Made by a program: the position numbers and the translations under genes
Assembly: GCF_030019515.1 (NCBI RefSeq)
Contig: NZ_JASEEQ010000017.1
Location: forward strand, 27,387 to 91,386
From: Nocardioides sp.
GTDB taxonomy: Bacteria > Actinomycetota > Actinomycetes > Propionibacteriales > Nocardioidaceae
Length of the DNA: 64,000 nt
Direction: 5' to 3'
In this document: positions 17,617-25,526 of the stretch, piece after piece
How positions within the stretch are numbered: the first letter of the stretch is position 1
Layout of the letters: each line of letters begins with the position of its first letter
The notes under the pieces: model-generated
The model's input: the letters and a program-made list of their open reading frames with translations, nothing else
Database searches by the model: none
What the model was told of the DNA's origin: nothing

Positions 17617-18579
17617 ATGCGCGATCTACCTCATGAACTCAGGAGCGGCCCGTTCACCCGTGCCCGCGCCCTCGAGCTCGGGGTGACCTCCCGAATGCTC
17701 CAGGGGCAGCAGTTCGTCAGCATCCACCGGGGCGTGTGGCGCCACCGCGAGCTCGAGATGACCAGTACGGGCCTGGTTGCGGCCGCGCGGCTGGCCCTGC
17801 CCGATCATGCCCACTTGACCGGCATCACCCGACTGCAGGCCCTCGGCCTCGACTTCGGCCCGCGAGCGCCGGTGCGGTTCGTGGTCGAGGGCGATCTGCA
17901 CCTCGTCCTCGACGGGGTCTTCCTCCACCGCACCGTCCGGCTTCCACCGACCGACGAGGTCGGGGTGATCCCAGCGGCTGCGTTCATCGCGTACTGCGCG
18001 AAGGCTCGCGTGATCGATGCGATCAAGGTGGGTGACTGGCTGCTGCACGGCGGGCACATAACCGTCGAGCAGGTCGAGCTCCTGGCGCTCTCCGGCCTGT
18101 GGCGCGACGGGGCGCATGAGGCGATCTGGGTCCTGCCGCACCTGTCTGCGCGGTCGCGATCCCTGAAGGAGAGCGAGACCCGATCGGTCCTGCGGTTCGC
18201 GGGTCTGCCGGAAGCCGAGGTGAACGCGGCCGTCGACGTTCACGAGGAGGTCGAGGTGATCGCCGACCTGGTCTACCGGCGTTGGATGACGATCGTCGAG
18301 TATGAGGGGATCCAGCACCAGACCGATCGCGAGCAGTACGTGGCGGACCTCGACCGCTATGGGCTCCTCCGCGGTGCCGGTCTGCGGTACGTGCAGGTGA
18401 CCCACGAGAAGCTCTCCCATCCCAAGATCCTGGTCGGCGAGGTGTATCGGGCCCTGCTCGCGGGTGGTTACGACGGTCCGGTGCCGCGGTTCGAGGAGCA
18501 CTGGCGGCAGCTCTTCCTGCCGATCTCGACCGCGGTCGGGCCGCGCCGACTCCGGGCAATCGGCTCGGCGGTGGCCTAG
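17617..18579 (+). CDS. DUF559 (Vsr-like nuclease fold) protein with AbiEi-type N-terminus
   Basis: A 320-residue protein. The N-terminus (FTRARALELGVTSRMLQ, then FVSIHRGVWRH) resembles the winged-helix of AbiEi-type antitoxins. The C-terminal DUF559 region has a restriction-endonuclease-like core: Asp217, EYEGIQH (228-234) and DLDRYGLLRGAG (244-255). Proteins of this kind are common, often multicopy and uncharacterised in Nocardioides-type genomes. No cognate toxin is adjacent. Its last codons and TAG stop lie inside palindromic unit c, and 129-bp direct repeats flank it. Base composition looks less GC-biased than its neighbours, suggesting transfer. Nuclease activity is not shown. Confidence 0.7.
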   Translation: MRDLPHELRSGPFTRARALELGVTSRMLQGQQFVSIHRGVWRHRELEMTSTGLVAAARLALPDHAHLTGITRLQALGLDFGPRAPVRFVVEGDLHLVLDGVFLHRTVRLPPTDEVGVIPAAAFIAYCAKARVIDAIKVGDWLLHGGHITVEQVELLALSGLWRDGAHEAIWVLPHLSARSRSLKESETRSVLRFAGLPEAEVNAAVDVHEEVEVIADLVYRRWMTIVEYEGIQHQTDREQYVADLDRYGLLRGAGLRYVQVTHEKLSHPKILVGEVYRALLAGGYDGPVPRFEEHWRQLFLPISTAVGPRRLRAIGSAVA

Positions 18580-18618
18580 CAACCGTTCCTGAGGGTGGGT
18601 CGGTTGCTGGGTCACCGC
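18567..18618. repeat. 52-nt palindromic intergenic repeat, unit c (overlaps a stop codon)
   Basis: It begins GGCGGTGGCCTAGCAACC and ends CGGTTGCTGGGTCACCGC. The TAG at 18577-18579 within the left arm is the stop codon of the DUF559 gene, so the repeat encodes the last few residues. Confidence 0.8.
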
Positions 18619-18696
18619 GGGCCGGGCCGGCGCGGGGTGAGCGGTGTGCTGGCAACCGGTTGCGGCACCTGATCGGTTGCTGGGTCACCGCCGGCC
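18568..18696. repeat. Right 129-bp direct repeat flanking the DUF559 gene
   Basis: Made of units c and d with the same 73-base spacing as a and b. See the left copy at 17371-17499. Confidence 0.7.
18641..18692. repeat. 52-nt palindromic intergenic repeat, unit d
   Basis: Begins GCGGTGTGCTGGCAACC and ends GGTTGCTGGGTCACCGCC. Nearly identical to unit b. Confidence 0.8.
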
Positions 18697-18763
18697 GCAG
18701 CACCACGACCGCGACCACGACCGCGCCCCTTGTCACCGGTCCGCACCGGGCGTAGAACTCGAC

Positions 18764-18779
18764 TGTGACCTGGGTCACG
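18764..18779. promoter_or_regulatory. CRP/GlxR-like operator
   Basis: TGTGACCTGGGTCACG fits the TGTGA-N6-TCACA consensus of actinobacterial CRP/GlxR sites at all but the last position. It lies about 210 bases upstream of the BNR-repeat gene. The regulator is not in the window. Confidence 0.5.
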
Positions 18780-18794
18780 TCCGCCGAACGTCCG

Positions 18795-18866
18795 CCGAAC
18801 GCCGACCCGAACGCCGACCCGAACGCCGACCCGAACGCCGACCCGAACGCCGGCCCGAACGCCGAC
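18795..18866. repeat. 12-bp tandem repeat, six units
   Basis: CCGAACGCCGAC is repeated six times head to tail; the fifth unit has one change. It lies between the CRP-like site and the start of the BNR-repeat gene. The units are contiguous with no spacers. Confidence 0.85.
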
Positions 18867-18990
18867 CGCGCACGGTCGCCGATCGCCACGACCTGGCAAC
18901 TCCACATCGAAGCCTGACCAACTGACCGGAGCGTCGTTAGGGATCTCGAGGCCGATGGTCGACCTCCGCTCGTCCTCACAGGAGTCCCGA

Positions 18991-21900
18991 ATGCCCAACT
19001 CGCTGCGCATGCGCTGGTTCGCCCTGGCCCTCGCCCTCGCGCTGGTCACCTCCCTGGTCGCGGCGGTGCTGCTCACCCGCCCCGATCGGGCGATCGCCGG
19101 TGCCGAAGCGTGCGCCCCGGGCTTCCAGCCGGTCGACGATGCGCTGCGTGAGGTGCGCGCCGAGATGCGGACCGAGGGGGAGTACGCCGAGGAGGCGGAC
19201 CACGACGCGGAGGCCGAGCGTGAGGCCGCGGCCGAGCACGAGGCCGGCGAGGAGCACGAGGGCGACAGCGAGCTGGTCCGCGAGGCGGTTCGCGAGCTGC
19301 CGATGCTCCGCGGCACCGACCCGGCGGACTGGGACCACTTGTGCGTCGTCAGCAAGCGGCCGGAGTCGCTGAAGGAGCTCAACGCGCTCTTCGAGACCCG
19401 GGCGATGGCCCGGCTCGCGCCCTACGGCGCCTACCGCGACGGTGCGGGGTACGCCGCCGCCCGGCAGGCCGCGACCCTGCGGACCACCCCCGCGGCCAGC
19501 GGCCGCGCCCGGCAGTACGGCCACGGACCGCTGATCGTCGACGACCCGGCCTACCCCGAGGTCAACGGCCTCGGCCTGGCCGACAACATGGGCCGGATCG
19601 ACAGCTTCGCGCTGGACCCGGCGCACCAGCGGATCTTCGCGGCGGTCGGCAACGGCGGCATCTGGCGCTCCGACGACCTGGCCGCGCACTGGACCGACGC
19701 CACCGGCGACCTGCCGACCACGGTCACCGGTGCGGTCGGCTGGACCCGCTACCGCGGCGGGCGGCTGATCGCGCTGACCGGCGAGCCGACCTTCGGTGCG
19801 TCGGCGTACACCGGCCTCGGCGCCTACTGGTCGGGCGACCTCGGCCGGCACTGGACCCGCGCCAAGGGCGTGCCCGCCGGCGCGCTCGGCTTCGCGGTGG
19901 CCGTCGACCCGGCCAGCCCCGCCAAGGTCTACCTGGCCACCCAGAAGGGCCTCTACGGCTCGGTCGACGGCGGCCGCTCCTACCGCAACCTGCGGCTCCC
20001 CACCGGCCCGTGCGCCGGCGTCACGAACACCGCCGAGAGGCCCGAGTGCGCGCTGGCCAACGTCGTGACCGACGTGGTCGTCGCGACCAAGGGCGGCGTC
20101 GGCACCAGCACCCGCGCCGGCACCGTGGTCGCGACCGTCGGCTGGCGCGGCGGCCAGCGCACCAACCCCGACGGCTCGGTGCAGTCGCCGCACAACGGCG
20201 TCTACCGCTCGGCAACCGGCAAGGCCGGCAGCTTCCGCCGGCTGGCGACCTCCGGCTTCGCCGCCCCCGACGCCATCGGCCGGGTCGAGCTCGGCAACGC
20301 CGTCGGCCCGGAGCAGGACCACGACATCCTGTACGCCGTCGTCCAGGACGCCAACCTGCTCAACCACGGCGGTGTCGCCGGCATCGACGCCCCCGACGAG
20401 CTGGGCCCCCCGCCCGTCGGCACCACCGTCCTCAACGGCATCTACGTGTCCACGGACTTCGGCGGGACCTGGACGGAGCTGGCCTCGGGGACCTCGCTGA
20501 CCGCCGACCCGACGACCGGCTCGGCCCTGATCGGCACCGGCACCGCGATCGGGTACCAGCCCGGCGTCCAGGGTTGGTACAACCAGTGGATCCAGCCGGA
20601 CCCGACCCGGGCCGACGCCAACGGCGTCCCGACCCGGCTCGCGTTCGGGCTCGAGGAGCTCTGGACCAACGACCTGGGCCAGGCGGGCACGCCGCTCGAC
20701 GGCTCCGTGCCGGTGCACTTCGTGGTCGCCGGCAAGTACTTCGGCGGCGACTCCTGCCTGCTGCTCAGCGCCGGGCTGCCGGCCTGCCCCACCGATCGCG
20801 ACCCCACCGACGACGGCTCCACCACCCACCCGGACCAGCAGGACGGGCTGTGGATCCCCGACCCCGGGGTCGCCGGCGGCGTGCAGCTCGTGGTCGGCAA
20901 CGACGGCGGCGCCTACCGCTACCGGTTCGAGGACGACCCCGACGGCGAGCTGGACAACGGTCACTGGGGCCCCGGCGACCAGACCGGCTTCGACACTCTG
21001 ATGCCGTACTTCGCGGCGATGGCCAACGACGGCACCGTCTACGCCGGCCTCCAGGACAACGGCAACCTCAAGATCGACGGCAAGACCCGCAAGCAGTACG
21101 AGACGTACGGCGGCGACGGCTTCTTCTCGGCCGTCGACCCCTTCGACTCCAAGACCGCCTACGAGGAGTACACGAACGGCGCGATCTCGGTCACCGTCGA
21201 CGGCGGCACCAGCTGGGCGGGCATCGACCCCGGCCTCACCGCCTCGAAGTTCTCCAACCCGTTCGCGATGGACCCGACCAACGCCAAGCACCTGGTCACC
21301 GCCGGGCGTGAGGTGGTCGAGACGCTGATCGGCGCGAGCACCACCTCCGGCATGACCGACGCCGCGGACGCGGACGCGTCGACCACCACCTGGCGCAAGG
21401 TGTTCGACCTCGGCACCCGCTCCGCGCCCGGCGACGCCGGCGCGGCGTCGTCCTCGGCCGACCCCGACAACTCGATGTCGGCGATCGCGACCCGCCGCAA
21501 CGCGACGTACGTCGGGTTCTGCGGCTTCTGCGACACGCTCAACAAGCTCTCGACCACCGCGTCGCTGTTCCGCAACGGGCTGGCGACCAACGTCGGCGGC
21601 GGCGCGGCGGCCGCCGCCGGGACCGCCGCGGGCTGGCATGTCGTGAAGCCGACGGGCCTGCCGAATCGCTACATCACCTCGATCGCGATCGACCCCAAGG
21701 ACCAGAAGACGGTGTACGTCACGCTCGGCGGCTACACCCGGCGCTGGCTGCCGCCGGGCGCCGTCGGCGACGCGAACGCCCAGATCGGCAGCGGCCATCT
21801 GTTCGTCTCCCACGACGCCGGGCGGCACTTCCGCGACATCTCGGGGAACCTGCCGGACTCGCCGGCGAGCTGGGTGACGGTACGCCGCCACCAGCTCCTG

Positions 21901-22650
21901 GTCGGCACCGACGTCGGGGCGTTCGCCAGCGGCGCCCGCGGCACCCGTCAGTCCGACCCGCGGTTCGCGCGGTTCGCCGGCCTGCCTGCCGCGCCGGTCT
22001 CCAGCATCCAGCTCAAGCCGAACAACCCGAACGTCGCCGTGCTGGCGCTGTTCGGCCGCGGCGTGTGGACCTACACCTTCGCGACGAAGTACCCGGTGCC
22101 GGACAACCCCGGCCCGCAGGTCCCCACCGTCGGCACCGTGGTGAAGGCGTGGGACTTCGAGGCCGACGCCCAGGGCTGGACCGCCGACGGCCTGCCGAGC
22201 ACCTGGACCCGGGAGCAGCCCGGCCACGGGTCGGGCACGGCCGAGGACGCGGACGGCTTCGCGTTCGACGTCGCCGGCCCGCTGAACTACCTCGACAACG
22301 CCGACACCACCCTGACCTCGCCCGCGACCGCGGTGCCGGCCGGCACCGGCGTGCTGCGCTGGTCGATGCGGCTCGACACCGAGGGCGGGTTCGACCCGGT
22401 CACGGCGCAGGTCTCCACGGACGGCGGCACGACCTGGGCGACGCTCGGCACCTACTCGGGCAAGAACCCGGACGCGCCGGGCTGGTCGACGTACGCCGTC
22501 GCCTTCCCCTCGCCGGGCGGTGACGTGCAGGTCCGGTTCCACTTCACCTCGGACTCGCTGTGCTCCGCTCTCGGTGGCCCGGTGTGCTCGTCGACGGACG
22601 GGTGGGACGGCGTGCACGTCGATGACGTGACCCTCGGAACCACGGACTGA
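18991..22650 (+). CDS. Secreted BNR/sialidase-like beta-propeller protein
   Basis: A 1219-residue exported protein. A signal peptide (WFALALALALVTSLVAAVLL, about 9-30) is followed by a Glu/Ala/His-rich segment (about 55-95), then a long propeller with many Asp-box-like motifs (SGDLGRHW, SVDGGRSY, STDFGGTW, TVDGGTSW, SHDAGRHF). A C-terminal lectin-like jelly-roll region (about 1045-1219) ends DGVHVDDVTLG, as in secreted proteases and glycosidases. Such propellers occur in sialidases and sortilin-like proteins. No sialidase active site can be assigned, so an extracellular binding or glycan role is inferred. AGGAG upstream of the ATG supports the start. Confidence 0.82.
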   Translation: MPNSLRMRWFALALALALVTSLVAAVLLTRPDRAIAGAEACAPGFQPVDDALREVRAEMRTEGEYAEEADHDAEAEREAAAEHEAGEEHEGDSELVREAVRELPMLRGTDPADWDHLCVVSKRPESLKELNALFETRAMARLAPYGAYRDGAGYAAARQAATLRTTPAASGRARQYGHGPLIVDDPAYPEVNGLGLADNMGRIDSFALDPAHQRIFAAVGNGGIWRSDDLAAHWTDATGDLPTTVTGAVGWTRYRGGRLIALTGEPTFGASAYTGLGAYWSGDLGRHWTRAKGVPAGALGFAVAVDPASPAKVYLATQKGLYGSVDGGRSYRNLRLPTGPCAGVTNTAERPECALANVVTDVVVATKGGVGTSTRAGTVVATVGWRGGQRTNPDGSVQSPHNGVYRSATGKAGSFRRLATSGFAAPDAIGRVELGNAVGPEQDHDILYAVVQDANLLNHGGVAGIDAPDELGPPPVGTTVLNGIYVSTDFGGTWTELASGTSLTADPTTGSALIGTGTAIGYQPGVQGWYNQWIQPDPTRADANGVPTRLAFGLEELWTNDLGQAGTPLDGSVPVHFVVAGKYFGGDSCLLLSAGLPACPTDRDPTDDGSTTHPDQQDGLWIPDPGVAGGVQLVVGNDGGAYRYRFEDDPDGELDNGHWGPGDQTGFDTLMPYFAAMANDGTVYAGLQDNGNLKIDGKTRKQYETYGGDGFFSAVDPFDSKTAYEEYTNGAISVTVDGGTSWAGIDPGLTASKFSNPFAMDPTNAKHLVTAGREVVETLIGASTTSGMTDAADADASTTTWRKVFDLGTRSAPGDAGAASSSADPDNSMSAIATRRNATYVGFCGFCDTLNKLSTTASLFRNGLATNVGGGAAAAAGTAAGWHVVKPTGLPNRYITSIAIDPKDQKTVYVTLGGYTRRWLPPGAVGDANAQIGSGHLFVSHDAGRHFRDISGNLPDSPASWVTVRRHQLLVGTDVGAFASGARGTRQSDPRFARFAGLPAAPVSSIQLKPNNPNVAVLALFGRGVWTYTFATKYPVPDNPGPQVPTVGTVVKAWDFEADAQGWTADGLPSTWTREQPGHGSGTAEDADGFAFDVAGPLNYLDNADTTLTSPATAVPAGTGVLRWSMRLDTEGGFDPVTAQVSTDGGTTWATLGTYSGKNPDAPGWSTYAVAFPSPGGDVQVRFHFTSDSLCSALGGPVCSSTDGWDGVHVDDVTLGTTD

Positions 22651-22658
22651 GGGCCACC

Positions 22659-22689
22659 GGGCGGCCCGCGGCTCCGTCGCGGGCCGCCC
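22659..22689 (+). terminator. Hairpin terminator after the BNR-repeat gene
   Basis: A perfect 12-bp stem, GGGCGGCCCGCG (22659-22670) and CGCGGGCCGCCC (22678-22689), with a 7-base loop, starts 9 bases after the stop. There is no U tract, as is usual in GC-rich actinobacteria. Confidence 0.75.
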
Positions 22690-22700
22690 TCCCACGCCCT

Positions 22701-22752
22701 GGCCCGCGTCCTGGCCCGTGTCCTGGCCTGCGTGTTGGCCTGGGTGTTGGGG
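22701..22752. repeat. Degenerate 12-bp tandem repeat
   Basis: Four to five imperfect copies of CCTGGCCCGTGT run up to the Shine-Dalgarno of the next gene. Confidence 0.5.
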
Positions 22753-22757
22753 GAGTC

Positions 22758-23177
22758 TTGACGCGACGGCAGATGCTCGGCAAGCGTGCCCGCATGAGGC
22801 GTGCCCCGCACGAGAACGTGGCGACCGTGCTGGTCGACCCTGGGGTGCTGCACGAGCTCGAGGTGCACCTGATGTCGCTGGACCTGTGGGTCTGGCCGAT
22901 CGCGACCTCGCCGGTGTACCCCGACGGCCCGCGCGCCGCGTTCCAGATCCGCCGCCGGATGCTGGTCGCCCGGCGCGGCGCCTGGGACGACGCCGCGACC
23001 TGGACGCCGGTGTGGATCGCATTCGGCGAGACCTGGCAGCAGGGCGCGGAGCCGCTGCCCTGGGCGGCCCACGCGACCCTGTGGCGCACCCTCGAGAGGT
23101 ACACCGGGCGGGTCCGCTACCGGCTCGGCCTGGGCGGCATACCGCGGCTCGAGATCCCGCGCGAGCGCACCGCCTGA
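22758..23177 (+). CDS. Conserved-looking hypothetical protein
   Basis: A protein of up to 139 residues that I do not recognise. It has no signal peptide or membrane segment. Tryptophans are frequent (DLWVWPIATSPVYP, TWTPVWIAFGETWQQ), and Arg-rich patches occur at both ends. The start is uncertain: a TTG at 22758 sits very close to GGGGGAG, and ATGs at 22773 and 22794 are alternatives. Codon usage is normal for the window, which supports a real gene. Confidence 0.5.
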   Translation: MTRRQMLGKRARMRRAPHENVATVLVDPGVLHELEVHLMSLDLWVWPIATSPVYPDGPRAAFQIRRRMLVARRGAWDDAATWTPVWIAFGETWQQGAEPLPWAAHATLWRTLERYTGRVRYRLGLGGIPRLEIPRERTA

Positions 23178-23257
23178 CCGTCGATCCCACGCCTCATGCC
23201 CCACGCCCGATGCCTCACGCCCCATGATCGCGGCCGCGGCCGCGGGTGCACGGGGTT

Positions 23258-23318
23258 GTCGTTTGGTCACCAACGACAATCCGGGCGCGTTCCGGGCCGC
23301 CGTTGGTGACCAAACGAC
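23258..23318. repeat. 18-bp perfect inverted repeat
   Basis: The arms GTCGTTTGGTCACCAACG (23258-23275) and CGTTGGTGACCAAACGAC (23301-23318) are exact reverse complements, separated by 25 bases. Each arm has the internal palindrome GGTCACC or GGTGACC. They lie upstream of the first leader peptide and could be a terminator or paired operator sites. Confidence 0.7.
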
Positions 23319-23431
23319 GCCCGGCGGCGCCGGCGGGCGGGGAGAAGGTCCCGGCGGAGGCGGGACCAAAGACCCTGCGTCGATCCGGGCCGACCGGGCA
23401 TCCTGGCCGTTCGGCATCCCCAGGAGGCACC

Positions 23432-23569
23432 GTGATCCCCCGTGCGCAGCGAGAGGCAGCTGCCCGCCCGCTGTCGGTGCCGCTCGTCCGTCGCCGGGCC
23501 GTGGACCACTGCCACGTCCGGTCGGCGCTGTGTCGCCCGCGCTGTCGAATGCTCCGTCGAGACAGCTGA
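23432..23569 (+). CDS. Putative cis-acting leader peptide 1 upstream of cysK
   Basis: A 45-residue open frame with GTG start and a strong AGGAGG Shine-Dalgarno. The core VPLVRRRAVDHCHVRSALCR resembles the short 'putative leader peptide' family of actinobacteria (arginine pair, VD, SA-x-C), which I recall being found before sulfur-assimilation genes. It has three Cys codons near the end. A second, related peptide follows at 23654. A role in cysteine-responsive attenuation of cysK is inferred from position and composition. Confidence 0.65.
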   Translation: MIPRAQREAAARPLSVPLVRRRAVDHCHVRSALCRPRCRMLRRDS

Positions 23570-23653
23570 GCGCTCGCTCCGTCACCGCGCCCTCGCGCGG
23601 GCGGGATCGGGCGCGCCCCGACCCAGCCGCCGCCTACGCGTGAAGGACCACCC

Positions 23654-23779
23654 ATGACCGCCCACGACGACCAGCCGGTCGCCGAGCTCGTCGAGCCGTT
23701 CGTCGCCCCCGTACCGCTGATCCGTCGCCGCGTCGTGGACCACTGCCACGTCCGGTCGGCGCTGTGTCGCCTGCGCTGA
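23654..23779 (+). CDS. Putative cis-acting leader peptide 2 upstream of cysK
   Basis: A 41-residue frame whose C-terminus (VPLIRRRVVDHCHVRSALCR) is almost the same as that of leader 1. About 37 bases are identical between them (around 23500-23537 and 23733-23770). The sequence before its ATG (GTGAAGGACCAC) is repeated before the cysK ATG. It ends 83 bases before cysK. The GC-rich stretch in between (GCCCCGGG ... CCCCGGGC) can form a bulged hairpin, a candidate attenuator. Confidence 0.65.
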   Translation: MTAHDDQPVAELVEPFVAPVPLIRRRVVDHCHVRSALCRLR

Positions 23780-23862
23780 GCACCCGCCCCGGGCTCGCGG
23801 CCCCGGGCCTCCCAGCGCGCACCCCGACCAGACCGCCCCCGTACCGCAGTGAAGGACCACTC

Positions 23863-24792
23863 ATGAACATCTACGACGACGTCACCCAGCTCGTCGGCAA
23901 CACCCCGCTCGTCCGGCTCAACCGGGTCGTCGGCGACGCCGGCGCCACCGTGCTGGCCAAGCTCGAGTTCTACAACCCCGCCAACAGCGTCAAGGACCGG
24001 ATCGGCGTCGCGATGATCGACGCCGCCGAGGCCGCCGGCGTGCTCGCCCCCGGCGGCACCGTCGTCGAGGCGACCTCCGGCAACACCGGCATCGCGCTCG
24101 CGATGGTCGGGGCCGCGCGCGGCTACCGCGTCGTGCTGACCATGCCCGAGACGATGTCCCGGGAGCGCCGCGCCCTGCTCCGCGCCTTCGGCGCCGAGCT
24201 GGTGCTGACTCCCGGCAGCGAGGGCATGAACGGCGCGGTGCGCCGGGCTGAGGAGATCGCGGAGACGACCGGTGCCGTGCCGGTGCGCCAGTTCGCGAAC
24301 GCCGCCAACCCGGCCGTCCACCGCGACACCACCGCCGAGGAGATCTGGAAGGACACTGACGGCGGGGTCGACATCCTGGTCGCCGGCATCGGCACCGGCG
24401 GCACGATCACCGGCGTCGGCCAGCTCCTCAAGGAGCGCAAGCCCGACGTGCAGGTGATCGGCGTCGAGCCGGCCGAGTCGCCGATCCTCAACGGCGGCGC
24501 GCCCGGCCCGCACAAGATCCAGGGCCTGGGAGCGAACTTCGTCCCCGAGGTCCTCGACACCACCGTGTACGACGAGGTGCTCGACGTACCGGTCGAGGAG
24601 GCCGTGACCTGGGCCCGGCGCGCGGCGACCGAGGAGGGGCTGCTGGTCGGCCTGTCGTCGGGTGCCGCGATCTCGGCGGCCGTCCAGGTCGCGCAGCGAC
24701 CGGAGAACGCGGGCCGCACCATCGTGGTGATCGTGCCGTCCTTCGGCGAGCGCTACCTCTCGACGCTGCTGTTCGAGGGCCTGGTGGACTGA
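23863..24792 (+). CDS. cysK: Cysteine synthase (O-acetylserine sulfhydrylase) CysK
   Basis: A 309-residue PLP enzyme making cysteine from O-acetylserine and sulfide. The PLP lysine is Lys44 (NPANSVKDRIG). The substrate loop TSGNTG and phosphate-binding GTGGTITG are present, and the length is normal. The ATG at 23863 follows GAAGGA. cysE begins 2 bases after the stop, so the two last steps of cysteine synthesis form an operon. The two short upstream peptides suggest translational or attenuation control. Confidence 0.96.
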   Translation: MNIYDDVTQLVGNTPLVRLNRVVGDAGATVLAKLEFYNPANSVKDRIGVAMIDAAEAAGVLAPGGTVVEATSGNTGIALAMVGAARGYRVVLTMPETMSRERRALLRAFGAELVLTPGSEGMNGAVRRAEEIAETTGAVPVRQFANAANPAVHRDTTAEEIWKDTDGGVDILVAGIGTGGTITGVGQLLKERKPDVQVIGVEPAESPILNGGAPGPHKIQGLGANFVPEVLDTTVYDEVLDVPVEEAVTWARRAATEEGLLVGLSSGAAISAAVQVAQRPENAGRTIVVIVPSFGERYLSTLLFEGLVD

Positions 24793-24794
24793 CC

Positions 24795-25412
24795 ATGAGC
24801 ATCCCGACGCTCGTCACCTCGGCGCTCGTCGCGCCGCCGCCGGGCCCGGTGCGATGGCGGGACCGGCTGCGCGAGGACCTACGCACCGCGCGGGAGCGGG
24901 ACCCCGCCGCCCGGTCCACCCCCGAGCTGGTGCTCGCCTACCCGGGCCTGCACGCCGTCTGGCTGCACCGGCTCGCCCACCGGCTGTGGCACCGGCCCGG
25001 TGGCCGGCTGGCCGCCCGCCTGGTCTCGCACGCCGGCCGGGCGCTGACCGGCATCGAGATCCACCCCGGCGCCACGATCGGGCGCCGCCTGTTCATCGAC
25101 CACGGCATGGGGGTGGTGATCGGGGAGACCGCGGTCGTCGGCGACGACGTGCTGATGTACCACGGCGTCACGCTCGGCAGCCGGTCGACGGCGCCCGGCC
25201 GCCGGCACCCGGTGGTCGGCGACGGCGTGGTGATCGGCGCCGGCGCCCGCGTCCTGGGCCCGATCGTCGTCGGCGCCGGAGCTCGGGTCGGGGCGAACTC
25301 GGTCGTGGTCCGCGACGTGGTACCGGGCAGCACTGTGCTCGGCATCCCCGCTCGCGTGCCCGGCCAACTCGGCGACCAGCTCGGCGACATCGACCCGGCG
25401 CTGCTGATCTGA
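24795..25412 (+). CDS. cysE: Serine O-acetyltransferase CysE
   Basis: A 205-residue enzyme that acetylates serine with acetyl-CoA to give O-acetylserine for CysK. The C-terminal left-handed beta-helix has hexapeptide repeats (GIEIHPGATIGRRLFIDHG, then VVIGETAVVGDDV). The His-Gly pair in IDHGMGVVIGET is the catalytic signature. The N-terminal helical part is short, as in the small EpsC/SAT forms. Two bases separate it from cysK. Confidence 0.95.
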   Translation: MSIPTLVTSALVAPPPGPVRWRDRLREDLRTARERDPAARSTPELVLAYPGLHAVWLHRLAHRLWHRPGGRLAARLVSHAGRALTGIEIHPGATIGRRLFIDHGMGVVIGETAVVGDDVLMYHGVTLGSRSTAPGRRHPVVGDGVVIGAGARVLGPIVVGAGARVGANSVVVRDVVPGSTVLGIPARVPGQLGDQLGDIDPALLI

Positions 25413-25444
25413 GCCGGCGCAGCGGCTCGTGGTCACGTCCGGCC

Positions 25445-25497
25445 GGCGGTGTCCCAGCAACCGACCTGTCGCCCCGAACGGTTGCTGCCGCACCGCC
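25445..25497. repeat. 52-nt palindromic intergenic repeat, unit e
   Basis: Arms GGCGGTGTCCCAGCAACCG and CGGTTGCTGCCGCACCGCC. Situated between the convergent cysE and SufR-like genes. Confidence 0.75.
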
Positions 25498-25526
25498 CGC
25501 CCGCCCCGGCCACGCCCGGCGAGCCG

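Larger units (their letters stand above)
18697..18990. other. Upstream region of the BNR-repeat gene
   Basis: No gene is seen here. The region holds a CRP/GlxR-like palindrome (18764-18779), a 12-bp tandem repeat (18795-18866) and a Shine-Dalgarno (AGGAG near 18980). Apparent reading frames through the tandem repeat are products of its 12-base period. Confidence 0.6.

Noticed and set aside
18795..18866. Possible CRISPR array
   Set aside because: Units are 12 bp and contiguous with no spacers, and no cas genes are present.
18976..23190. 1404-codon open frame opposite the BNR-repeat gene
   Set aside because: No domain, extreme Val/Gly/Arg bias, and it lies wholly opposite a gene with signal peptide, Shine-Dalgarno and Asp-box motifs.
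23570..23862. Riboswitch before cysK
   Set aside because: No S-box or other known fold could be recognised; the short peptide frames explain the conserved sequence better.
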